DNA from: Devosia sp.
GTDB taxonomy: Bacteria > Pseudomonadota > Alphaproteobacteria > Rhizobiales > Devosiaceae
Direction of reading: 5' to 3'
Length of the DNA: 13,290 bases
Assembly (NCBI GenBank): GCA_028290245.1
Contig: JAQGKG010000036.1
Coordinates: 1-13,290 of the forward strand
Shown: positions 1 through 6,651 of the stretch, in pieces
Layout: the number at the start of each line of letters is the position of its first letter
Position numbering within the stretch: the first letter of the stretch is position 1
Made by a program: the position numbers and the translations under genes
The notes under the pieces: generated by a model
Told to the model about the DNA's origin: nothing
Databases searched by the model: none
The model's input: only the letters and a program-made list of their open reading frames with translations

Positions 1-98
1 ACTCCCGCTTCCCCGGCTTCCTCGACACAGTCATCGCCTTCGCTGTGCACATGCCGCAGGTCGAGAGCACATTGGCCCTGTTGAGCGAGCTTGAGTGA
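1..98 (+). CDS. 3' end of an unidentified protein (partial)
   Basis: Only the last 31 codons are in the window. They are read in the frame starting at base 3 and end at a TGA at 96-98. The visible tail, ending in ESTLALLSELE, is free of stops and has GC-rich third positions typical of the neighbouring genes. It has no motif I can assign to a family. The next gene starts within 2 bases of this stop (ATG at 101). Alternatively, that gene starts by a 4-base GTGA overlap (GTG at 95). The two genes are therefore very probably co-transcribed and may be translationally coupled. The function is unknown. Confidence 0.6.
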   Translation, partial: SRFPGFLDTVIAFAVHMPQVESTLALLSELE

Positions 99-100
99 AC

Positions 101-568
101 ATGGCCGAGCTGTCCTTTCGCGACGCGACGCCTACGGACATCAAGACCATGCTCCAGCTCAGCCACGCCGGCGACGCCCACGGCAGCGACACGCCGCCGC
201 TCGATCCGGCTAGCCTGGATGATCCACGCTATCGCGCCTCCTTCGATGAGATAACGAGCGATCCCAATCACCGCCTCATCGTCGCAGAGCGCGATGGCGA
301 GGTGGTCGGCACGCTGCAGATCAGCTTCATCCCCGGCCTGCCAAACTTTGGTATGAAGCGCGGCACACTGGAAAACGTCCACGTCCGCGCCGACCAGCGC
401 GGTAGCGGCCTCGGCACAGAACTGATATTCTGGGCCATCGAACGCTGCCGCGAAGCTGGCAGCGGAGTGGTGCAACTCACCTCCAACAAAGTTCGCCTCG
501 ACGCCCATCGCTTCTACGAAAAGCTTGGCTTCACTAAGAGCCACGAGGGCTTCAAGCTCAAGCTCTGA
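101..568 (+). CDS. GNAT-family N-acetyltransferase
   Basis: This 155-residue protein is a single GNAT fold, which transfers an acetyl group from acetyl-CoA to an amine. The acetyl-CoA pyrophosphate-binding loop is clear (QRGSGLGTEL, about residues 98-107, after the beta-strand LENVHVRAD). The C-terminal family signature AHRFYEKLGF follows at about residues 138-147. The length fits a one-domain GNAT. The substrate cannot be read from the sequence; small-molecule and protein N-terminal substrates are both possible. ATG 101 is chosen as the start. GTG 95, which overlaps the previous stop, would add two residues and is a real alternative. The gene sits between an unidentified upstream gene and clpS, all on the same strand. 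Confidence 0.88.
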   Translation: MAELSFRDATPTDIKTMLQLSHAGDAHGSDTPPLDPASLDDPRYRASFDEITSDPNHRLIVAERDGEVVGTLQISFIPGLPNFGMKRGTLENVHVRADQRGSGLGTELIFWAIERCREAGSGVVQLTSNKVRLDAHRFYEKLGFTKSHEGFKLKL

Positions 569-605
569 ATGCCTTGGCATATTCAATACGATATTTAGTC
601 GCCCC

Positions 606-610
606 GGAGG
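606..610 (+). promoter_or_regulatory. Shine-Dalgarno of clpS inside a short hairpin
   Basis: GGAGG lies 5 bases before ATG 616 and fixes the clpS start there, rather than at the in-frame TTG at 574. The flanking bases TCGCC (599-603) and GGCGA (609-613) are perfectly complementary with a 5-base loop, so part of the Shine-Dalgarno can pair. Whether this limits translation is inference. Confidence 0.7.
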
Positions 611-615
611 CGAAC

Positions 616-921
616 ATGGCCGACACCAATACCAAAAACCGTACCGACACCGTCCTGAAGACGGCAAAGCCGCCGCTTTATAAGGTGATGCTGCTCAACG
701 ACGATTATACCCCACGCGAATTTGTGGTGCGGCTGCTCAAGTCCGAGTTTCGCGTGCCTGAGGCGCAGGCCGGCATGATCATGCTGACGGCCCACACTAA
801 GGGAGCTTGCCTAGTGGCGGTGTTCACGAAGGAAATCGCTGAGGAAAAGGCCACGCGCGCCACCGATTTTGCCCGTCAAGAAGGCTTTCCGCTGTTGTTC
901 ACCACCGAACCGGAAGAGTGA
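616..921 (+). CDS. clpS: ClpS adaptor of the N-end rule pathway, ClpS2-like
   Basis: This 101-residue cytoplasmic adaptor delivers proteins with destabilising N-terminal residues to the ClpAP protease. The core is LYKVMLLNDDYTPREFVV, with the acidic N-degron pocket N28-D29-D30 and the conserved histidine H60. The usual ClpS core is complete after a variable 18-residue N-terminal tail. The residue after TP is Arg34, where E. coli ClpS has the gatekeeper Met40. Together with the ending GFPLLFTTEPEE this resembles the second ClpS paralogue (ClpS2) of rhizobia, which is known for stricter substrate choice. The start is set by GGAGG at 606-610. clpA is not in the window. The stop is 1 base from the stop of the convergent DUF2277 gene. 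Confidence 0.93.
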   Translation: MADTNTKNRTDTVLKTAKPPLYKVMLLNDDYTPREFVVRLLKSEFRVPEAQAGMIMLTAHTKGACLVAVFTKEIAEEKATRATDFARQEGFPLLFTTEPEE

Positions 922-922
922 G

Positions 923-1189
923 CTAGCCGAAGCGAAGCTTGCTTTTCTCGCGCTTCTTTTCGGCTTCCTGTTCGCGGTCCTTGGGCGGTGCATTGGTCGC
1001 GAGCGACTTCAGCAGCTTGCGCACCACCTTTTCGATATCCTCCACCGCCTCGTGAAACGCGCCTTCATTGGCGTGGGATGGAGCATTGTAGCCGGAAATC
1101 TTGCGCACGAACTGCAATGCCGCATCGTGCATTTCATTTCCAGTGGTAGGCGGCTCGAAATTGAACAGCGGCTTGATATTGCGGCACAT
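923..1189 (-). CDS. DUF2277 domain-containing protein
   Basis: This small 88-residue protein begins MCRNIKPLFNFEPP, the hallmark start of the DUF2277 family, whose function is not known. The middle (AALQFVRKISGYNAPSHAN) is the conserved helical core. The tail is highly charged (KDREQEAEKKREKSK) and ends in RFG, as is typical of the family. It is soluble, with no signal peptide. An open frame extends upstream to 1306, but the family start and a GGAGG at 1197-1201 (minus strand), 7 bases before the ATG, place the start at 1189. It follows the glutathione S-transferase gene by 61 bases on the same strand, so the two may be one transcript. Confidence 0.88.
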   Translation of the reverse strand: MCRNIKPLFNFEPPTTGNEMHDAALQFVRKISGYNAPSHANEGAFHEAVEDIEKVVRKLLKSLATNAPPKDREQEAEKKREKSKLRFG

Positions 1190-1250
1190 GCTGCGACCTC
1201 CGGTCCTCTGTGAAAAAGTTACACCGGGCGGCGGTTCTAAGCCAAGCTGG

Positions 1251-1868
1251 TCACTCCAGCCCGGCAAACGGTTCGCGCCAGGCATCAATCTGGTTGAGCC
1301 TGTCATGCCATTTGACCAAATTTGTATAGCCGTCCAGCGGGATCAGCCCCCGCTCGGCAAACGGCAGCGCCGAAGCAACGCGGAAATCCGCATAGCTCAG
1401 CTTGCCGCCAACCAGCCAGTCGCGCCCTGCAAGTTTGGCATCGAGGATAACGGCGAAGCGGTGGAAATCCTTGGCTGCGTCGGCGACCACCGCAGGGTCC
1501 GGGGCACCGGCCCACGGCACGGCGGTGAAATTGTGCCAGACCAGGGCGGCGCCGGCGATGGTAAAGTGATGCGCACTCCAGCTCACCCATTGCATGATTT
1601 CCACGGCATGCTCATCCGGCCAGAACTCGCCGCCGGCAAGGCGTGACAGGCGAAGCGCAATGGCGTCGGTTTCCCACAATGCCTTGCCGTCCTCCACCAG
1701 CAAGGGAGCCAACGAATTGGGATTAAGTGACAAGAAAGCCGCGCGATCCTCCCCCATCGGCTCGTAGCGGATCAGCTCGACTGGCGAGTTGAGATGGCGC
1801 GCCACAGCCACCGCCACGCGCGGATTGATGTTGTGGGTGTAGTAGAGTTTACGATCGACCAGTTCCAT
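1251..1868 (-). CDS. Glutathione S-transferase family protein
   Basis: This 205-residue cytosolic GST-like protein has two domains. The N-terminal thioredoxin-fold domain (about 1-80) contains the cis-proline region LAPLLVEDG (P55) and the glutathione gamma-glutamyl contact ETDAI (E66, T67). The C-terminal helical domain (about 88-205) has the N-capping box LSYADF (S158 to D161). The position where a catalytic Ser, Cys or Tyr is expected falls in YYTHNINPR. Tyr9, Tyr10, Thr11 or Asn13 could serve, so catalysis cannot be assumed. The substrate is unknown. GGGAGA lies 7 bases before the ATG. The gene probably shares a transcript with DUF2277 downstream. Confidence 0.88.
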   Translation of the reverse strand: MELVDRKLYYTHNINPRVAVAVARHLNSPVELIRYEPMGEDRAAFLSLNPNSLAPLLVEDGKALWETDAIALRLSRLAGGEFWPDEHAVEIMQWVSWSAHHFTIAGAALVWHNFTAVPWAGAPDPAVVADAAKDFHRFAVILDAKLAGRDWLVGGKLSYADFRVASALPFAERGLIPLDGYTNLVKWHDRLNQIDAWREPFAGLE

Positions 1869-1975
1869 TCAACTGTCTCCCATTGATCCCTCTAGACGAA
1901 TGCAGGCCTGCCGGATCGACAGGGTGGCACAAAGTTAACTGGCATGCTGGTCTTGGGCTGCGGAACCTTGGCGGG

Positions 1976-2344
1976 CTACGGACGGCTGCAGCTTGAGGCA
2001 CGTACTGAGCAGCCTGTGTCATAGCGGCGGCATGAAGCGATGGCGGTGTTTTTCGCCGTGCTGATATTGTTGGACTTGCCGGTGCCATAACCACCATTTT
2101 CGCCGCGCGCTACGGCGGCGCAGGTGTTGACGAAATACACGGCGATCTTGCAGTCGTCGGCATACTCGCCACAATAATGCAGTGCCCAATCGCGGGCGTT
2201 ATCATAGGTGACGCGCTTGGTAGACGTACCCGCAGCGCCAGTGTCCTGCGAGATGGCCAGAGCGCCATAATAATTGTAGCTGGCCGCCCGTGCGGGCGAG
2301 AGGCACAGCATCAGAACGGCAATAACGGCAAGCAGTTGGCGCAT
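1976..2344 (-). CDS. Secreted DUF4189 domain protein
   Basis: The 122-residue precursor has a clear Sec signal peptide: MRQ, a hydrophobic stretch LLAVIAVLMLCL, and an ARA-A cleavage site after residue 20. The mature part (YYGALAISQDTG, later CKIAVYFVNTCAAVA, then GGYGTGKSNN) follows the DUF4189 pattern. That family is small, exported, cysteine-rich and of unknown role. Mature cysteines at 58, 65, 75, 105, 112 and 119 could form three disulfides in the periplasm. The start at 2344 is chosen because it places the signal peptide at the N-terminus; GGGGGA lies 6 bases upstream. The frame is also open up to an ATG at 2518 with a better Shine-Dalgarno (see findings). Confidence 0.85.
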   Translation of the reverse strand: MRQLLAVIAVLMLCLSPARAASYNYYGALAISQDTGAAGTSTKRVTYDNARDWALHYCGEYADDCKIAVYFVNTCAAVARGENGGYGTGKSNNISTAKNTAIASCRRYDTGCSVRASSCSRP

Positions 2345-2674
2345 CGAAGGTCCCCCAAGATGCCTAGTCTTAGCGGCGCGCCCAGCCCATAGCCAGCCAG
2401 CTTGGCGCCTGACTTGCGGGATGGCTAATGCCGGACAGGACGGTGGGGAAATTCTCACCCGCCTTGCCAATGCCAATGCCGCCTGAACTATGGTTTCCCC
2501 ATGCCGAAAGTCGGTCATAGTGATCTCCATTGGGGAAGACCGGATCGCTCAGGCGCCAGACTAATAGATACAATTTTATACTCTTCTTAACCATAATCTC
2601 ACGCCATTCCAGCCATGCTGCAACTTCGCGGCCCGGCACTCCTTATATCGGTGCGGACAATGCGGAGTTGGGTG
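2345..2674. other. Divergent intergenic region, DUF4189 / response regulator
   Basis: These 330 bases separate two divergent genes and contain no convincing complete gene. The stretch 2561-2600 is clearly more AT-rich than its surroundings and is the likely promoter area. On the plus strand TATACT (2577-2582) resembles a -10 box, but no matching -35 is present 16-18 bases upstream. TTAACCAT occurs at 2587-2594. On the minus strand an ATG at 2518 has a good Shine-Dalgarno and is open into the DUF4189 frame. Confidence 0.55.
2587..2594 (+). promoter_or_regulatory. Possible CtrA-type half-site TTAACCAT
   Basis: TTAACCAT matches in full the 8-base motif described for CtrA binding in alphaproteobacteria. 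It lies 81 bases before the response-regulator start, next to a -10-like TATACT. There is no second TTAA half at 7-base spacing, so this is a weak call resting on motif and position only. Confidence 0.3.
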
Positions 2675-3043
2675 ATGGACGGGATCAGGCGGGTCATGGT
2701 GGTCGAAGACGAGGTGATGCTGTTGCTCGATCTCGTCGACAATCTCGCGGATTTCGGCATCGAATGCCTGCCGCTCATGATGGCCGATGGCGCTGCTCGC
2801 ACGCTTTGCAAATCCGACATAGATGCGCTGATTACCGACATAGAACTGCCCGGCAACAATTCCGGACTGGATCTGGCGTGGCGCTGTGCGCAGCTCAAGC
2901 CAAGCATGCCGATAGTGGTGGTCTCCGGCGGGGTGCGTCCGACGCGCTCGCAATTGCCGCCCAATGCGGTCTTCGTGCCCAAGCCCTATGGCATCCAGCA
3001 GATCCTCGACGGTCTTGACCGCCGCATGCAGCGCGCCGCCTGA
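2675..3043 (+). CDS. Single-domain response regulator (REC only)
   Basis: The 122-residue protein is a lone CheY-like receiver domain. It has the acidic pair E11-D12 (VVEDE), phospho-acceptor D55 (ALITDIELPG), conserved Ser84 (VVVSGG) and Lys103 (PKPY), so all residues needed for phosphorylation are present. There is no output domain; it would act by protein contact or as a phosphate sink. No histidine kinase is nearby, so its partner is unknown. The frame is open from ATG 2615, but GGAG at 2664-2667, 7 bases before ATG 2675, supports the shorter form, which begins directly at the first beta-strand. The methyltransferase gene follows after 38 bases on the same strand. Confidence 0.88.
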   Translation: MDGIRRVMVVEDEVMLLLDLVDNLADFGIECLPLMMADGAARTLCKSDIDALITDIELPGNNSGLDLAWRCAQLKPSMPIVVVSGGVRPTRSQLPPNAVFVPKPYGIQQILDGLDRRMQRAA

Positions 3044-3081
3044 CCCTTTCGCGCGCCGGCGAAAAGCTTTAACGCTGCGCC

Positions 3082-4203
3082 ATGACCGAACCAGCAGCCT
3101 TTGAAATCTACCTCGTCGCCACACCCGGCCTTGAAGCACCTTTGTGCGAAGAGGCCCAGCAGGCGGGCTTTGCCGAGGCCAAGGTGGTGGACGGCGGCGT
3201 GTCCTTCCCCGGCACCTGGCCGGACGTGTGGCGTTCCAATCTCGAACTGCGCGGCGCCACCCGAGTTCTGGCCCGCGTAGCCAGCTTCCGCGCCATGCAC
3301 CTCGCGCAGCTCGACAAACGCGCCCGCAAGGTCGAGTGGAATACGCTGTTGCGCAAGGACGTGCCGGTGACGGTAGAGGCGAGTTGCAAGCGCTCGCGCA
3401 TCTATCATGCCGGCGCCGCCAGCCAACGCGTTGCCAAGGCGATCGAAGAAGAGCTTGACGCGCCGATTGCCCAGGACGCCGCCGTCCGCGTCATGGTCCG
3501 CATCGAGGATGACATGGTCACCATCAGCCTCGATACCACGGGCGAGTCCTTACACAAGCGTGGCTTCAAGGAGGGCGTCGCCAAGGCACCGATGCGCGAA
3601 ACAATGGCCGCCATGTTCCTGCGCCAATGCGGTTATGACGGCACTCAACCCGTGCTCGACCCGATGTGCGGCTCCGGCACTTTCGTCATCGAAGCCGCCG
3701 AAATCGCGCTCGGCCTCAAGCCCGGGCGCGAGCGCGGCTTTGCCTTCGAGCACCTTCCCGGTTTCGACCAGAAGGCTTGGGACATGCTGCGTGCGCCCAC
3801 CATGCCCAACACACCCGCCATCCGCTTCTACGGCTCAGACCGCGACCCCGGCGCCATCCGTATGGCGACCGAAAACGCCGAGCGTGCCGGCATTTCCAGC
3901 CTCGTCGGCTTCCAGCAGCAAAGCGTCGAAAACCTCGAGCCGCCAGAAGGCCCGCCCGGCATCATCATGGTCAATCCGCCCTATGGCACCCGCCTCGGCA
4001 ACAAGGCGCCGCTGATGGGGCTCTATCGCTCGCTGGGCAATGTGATCCGCACCAAATTCCCGCTGTGGGCCGTCGGCATCATCACGACCGACAAGGAACT
4101 CGCACGCGCTACCGGCCTCGCCCTCGAACTGGTGGAACCAACCGTGTTGCACGGGGGCCTGCGTGTCGGCTTGTGGCGGAGCAAGGCGCGAAAGTCTTCC
4201 TGA
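3082..4203 (+). CDS. THUMP-domain class I SAM-dependent RNA methyltransferase (RlmL/UPF0020 type)
   Basis: The 373-residue protein has an N-terminal ferredoxin-like plus THUMP RNA-binding region (about 1-155) and a C-terminal Rossmann methyltransferase. SAM-binding motif I is LDPMCGSGTF (residues 192-201), the acidic motif II is GSDRDPGAI, and the catalytic NPPY motif is at 298-301 (VNPPYGTRLG). NPPY marks N-methylation of a base. Close relatives include the RlmL half of E. coli RlmKL, which makes m2G2445 in 23S rRNA, so a guanine-N2 rRNA methyltransferase is the best guess. It lacks the second, RlmK half. No clear Shine-Dalgarno precedes ATG 3082. Confidence 0.88.
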   Translation: MTEPAAFEIYLVATPGLEAPLCEEAQQAGFAEAKVVDGGVSFPGTWPDVWRSNLELRGATRVLARVASFRAMHLAQLDKRARKVEWNTLLRKDVPVTVEASCKRSRIYHAGAASQRVAKAIEEELDAPIAQDAAVRVMVRIEDDMVTISLDTTGESLHKRGFKEGVAKAPMRETMAAMFLRQCGYDGTQPVLDPMCGSGTFVIEAAEIALGLKPGRERGFAFEHLPGFDQKAWDMLRAPTMPNTPAIRFYGSDRDPGAIRMATENAERAGISSLVGFQQQSVENLEPPEGPPGIIMVNPPYGTRLGNKAPLMGLYRSLGNVIRTKFPLWAVGIITTDKELARATGLALELVEPTVLHGGLRVGLWRSKARKSS

Positions 4204-4282
4204 GCGTTGATAGGCCTTTAACGCCGTCGTTCAGACCCGTTTAATCCAGGCCGGTTAATCTGTCTCAGCCAAGGAGATCTCC

Positions 4283-5525
4283 ATGCAGACTGCTACTGTC
4301 CTCAAACGCACCGAGCAAGCCAGGGATGACGGCCGTCTAGCCGCACTCGATCGCTATGATATTCTCGACACCAGCCACGAAGAAGCCTTCGACCGCATCT
4401 CGCGGCTGATACAGCTCACCCTCAATGTTGATATCGGCCTGGTCTCGCTAATGGATGCCCACCGCCAGTGGTACAAATCCATCGAAGGGCTGCACGGCGT
4501 GGAAGTGCCGCTCAATGTCGCCTTCTGCCGTTACATGCTGGCCGACGGGCAACCCTTCACGGTGCCCGACGCGGAAATTGATCCGCGGTTCAGCGACAAT
4601 CCTTTCGTCACCGGCCCGGCGCATGTCCGCTCCTATGCCGGTGTCCCGCTGCGCACGGCTGATGGTTTCACCATCGGCTCGGTTTGCGCCGTGGGCCTGA
4701 CAGCCCGCGATTTCAGCCCGCGCGAGCAGGAAATCCTCGCCGAGCTCGCCGCCATAGCCATGGACCAGATCGAGCTGCGCCAGATCGCCGCCGTCGACAG
4801 CCTGACCGGCATTTCGACCCGCCGCGCCTTCAAGGATGACGCCCGCAAATTCGTCACCCTGGCCAAGCGTCATCGCAGCGCGCTGAGCTGCATCAGTTTC
4901 GACATCGACCGACTTCAAGGGGGTCAACGACGCCTACGGTCATGCGGGCGGTGACCAAGTGCTCGCGGCCGTCGCCAAGGCGACCGCAGTACAATTGCGC
5001 CAAAGCGACTTGATCGGGCGGCTCGGCGGCGAAGAATTTGCCGTGCTTCTGCCTCACACCGATGGTGCACGAGCCATCGAAGTCGCCGAAAAGCTGCGCC
5101 TGCTGTTCCGGGGCCTCAGCTTTCCCGGCAGCCACCCACCAATTTCGATCAGCGCGAGCTTTGGCGTCGCGGTGCTCGACCCCAACTCGGACGACATCGA
5201 AAGCCTGCTGCAAAAGGCCGATGAAGCGAGCTACGAAGCCAAGCGCAGCGGCCGCAACAAATGCGTGGTCTGGCGCCAGTCCGGCAGCAAGCCCGAAGGC
5301 GAGCGCCGCCGCGTGCTGAAGGCCGGCCAGATCGTCTTCAATAACCGCCATTCCACCATGGACTGCACGCTGCGGGCGCTCGGAGAAACCAGTGCCGAAA
5401 TCGCCGTGACGGACGCCTTCAACGTGCCGGACACGTTCATCCTGCGCGTTTCATCCGACGGCATGGAATGGCCCTGCAGCGTCACCGGACGCACCGAACA
5501 GCGCGTCATCGTAGCGTTTGATTGA
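4283..5525 (+). pseudogene. GAF-GGDEF-PilZ cyclic-di-GMP protein, split by a one-base frameshift
   Basis: From ATG 4283 (AAGGAG at 4271-4276, 6 bases upstream) the frame encodes a GAF sensor domain (about 18-165) and the start of a GGDEF domain, then ends at 4952-4954 after a nonsense tail. The rest of GGDEF continues in another frame to 5525. Dropping one C at 4909/4910 rejoins them into 413 residues and restores the consensus FDIDDFKGVNDAYGH. In the joined numbering the active site is GGEEF (248-252) and the inhibitory site is RQSD (239-242), five residues before it. The last about 70 residues look like a PilZ domain. If intact it would make c-di-GMP from two GTP. As written, the 223-residue product lacks the active site. 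A sequencing error is possible. Confidence 0.82.
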
Positions 5526-5550
5526 ACCGGCAACGCGCGAGTATCCTTAA

Positions 5551-6399
5551 CTAGGCAGACAGCCGCATCAGCTCGGTCGCCTTGACCGGCACCGGCAAAT
5601 TCAGCGCCGCTACCAAGCTGCGATATTCCTGCCGCGCGTTGACATGTGACATCGACGGCGCGCCGCCGAGCAGATCGGCATTCAGTGGGTCGAACACCGT
5701 CATCCCGATGGGAAACAGCGAGCGGAAAATCACGCGTTCGGCGATACCGTCGGCAACACGGCAGCCAAGGCGCGCCGCGACACGCTCGATGGTGTTCTGC
5801 ACCTGGCTGGCATTGCGCGATCCCAGGTTTGAAATGCGGTTACGCACCAGAACCCAGTCGATGCCCTTGCCCGTACTGGCAAGCCGCTCTGCCCGGGCCT
5901 TTTGCACATTGCGAGAATAGGGACTGGTCTCGATCGGCTCGCCGCTGACCGGATCGACGCGAGCCAGTACGTCCAGATCGATCATGCTGTCATTGACCGG
6001 CGTCACCAGCGTATCGGCAAAGCCATGCGCTAGGCGCGCCAGATTGCCATCAAAGCCCGGCGTATCGATGACGATGAAATCAACCTCGCTGCGCAGGCCC
6101 TCGATCGCCTTGGTAAAAATATCGAGCTCGGCACGCTGGTTTTCGCGGATCGAATCCCCCCACGCCGTCGGCAGATGCACATGCTTGGGCATCGGCACTG
6201 AAAAACCGCTTGTCTCAACCGTATTGCGCCGATTGCGCACATAGCGGGTCAAAGTCTGCTGGCGGCTATCGACGTCGATGGTCGCAACACGATAGCCCTG
6301 ATGCAGCAGATAGACAGCCAGATGCAAAGCCGTCGTCGACTTGCCCGAGCCACCCTTTTCATTGCCCACGGCAAGGATATGCGCACCGGCTTGCACCAT
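5551..6399 (-). CDS. mipZ: MipZ, ParA-like ATPase that positions the division plane
   Basis: The 282-residue P-loop ATPase belongs to the ParA/MinD superfamily. The deviant Walker A is GNEKGGSGKST (signature K15, catalytic K20). The switch I region TIDVDSRQQ has D44, and Walker B is FIVIDTPG (D112). The run TIDVDSRQQTLTRY followed by long helical insertions is typical of MipZ rather than ParA or MinD. In alphaproteobacteria MipZ dimers spread from polar ParB-origin complexes and inhibit FtsZ, confining division to midcell. ATG 6399 is chosen over GTG 6411 because GGAG (6406-6409, minus strand) lies 6 bases before it. parA and parB are not here. It is divergent from carB, with CtrA-like motifs upstream. 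Confidence 0.95.
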   Translation of the reverse strand: MVQAGAHILAVGNEKGGSGKSTTALHLAVYLLHQGYRVATIDVDSRQQTLTRYVRNRRNTVETSGFSVPMPKHVHLPTAWGDSIRENQRAELDIFTKAIEGLRSEVDFIVIDTPGFDGNLARLAHGFADTLVTPVNDSMIDLDVLARVDPVSGEPIETSPYSRNVQKARAERLASTGKGIDWVLVRNRISNLGSRNASQVQNTIERVAARLGCRVADGIAERVIFRSLFPIGMTVFDPLNADLLGGAPSMSHVNARQEYRSLVAALNLPVPVKATELMRLSA

Positions 6400-6450
6400 G
6401 TTCGTCTCCACAAATCAGGCATCTGCGCCCGAGGTCCATCTCGCGACCAC

Positions 6451-6469
6451 ATGGTTAACAAAGGGCTAA
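6451..6469 (-). promoter_or_regulatory. CtrA-like binding site upstream of mipZ
   Basis: Read on the minus strand this is TTAG, seven bases, then TTAACCAT. It matches the full CtrA site TTAA-N7-TTAA at 7 of 8 bases, and its second half also matches the TTAACCAT form at 8 of 8. It sits about 52-70 bases upstream of the mipZ ATG, a plausible promoter position. CtrA control is inferred, not shown. Confidence 0.45.
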
Positions 6470-6651
6470 TGAGAGGATGTTCAAACCACGATGTGACCGG
6501 ACGCGGCAGTGACCAGGCTAATCCACAAGTCCGGGTAGAATGCATTCCACCCTTCCCTTCTTCCGACTCTTCGGTTAGACAGCCCACTTAACCACCATGT
6601 CTGATCCTACCACCGCTTTGCAGCGCTCAGTTGCTGTGCGGTTTGCCGCGA

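Noticed and set aside
1902..1911. GCAGGCCTGC perfect palindrome between GST and DUF4189
   Set aside because: A 10-base palindrome in GC-rich DNA with no loop and no T-tract; expected by chance in a window this size.
2370..2639. 89-codon minus-strand frame upstream of DUF4189
   Set aside because: No recognisable domain, crosses the AT-rich promoter-like patch, and shows no coding bias.
3047..3064. TTTCGC/GCGAAA hairpin after the response regulator as a terminator
   Set aside because: Only 6 bp, half of it A:T, with no U-tract; the next gene starts 18 bases later, so read-through is more likely.
3407..4015. 202-codon frame overlapping the RNA methyltransferase on the same strand
   Set aside because: Low-complexity Ser/Pro/Arg-rich translation, fully inside a gene with clear motifs in another frame.
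4218..4258. Three TTAA motifs before the GAF-GGDEF gene as a CtrA site
   Set aside because: The spacings are 19 and 10 bases between halves, not the 7 bases of a CtrA full site, and none reads TTAACCAT.
4905..4925. Programmed ribosomal frameshift to produce the full cyclase
   Set aside because: No slippery heptamer at the required shift point (GACCGAC) and no evident downstream stimulator; the GGGGG run lies after the point where the frame must change.
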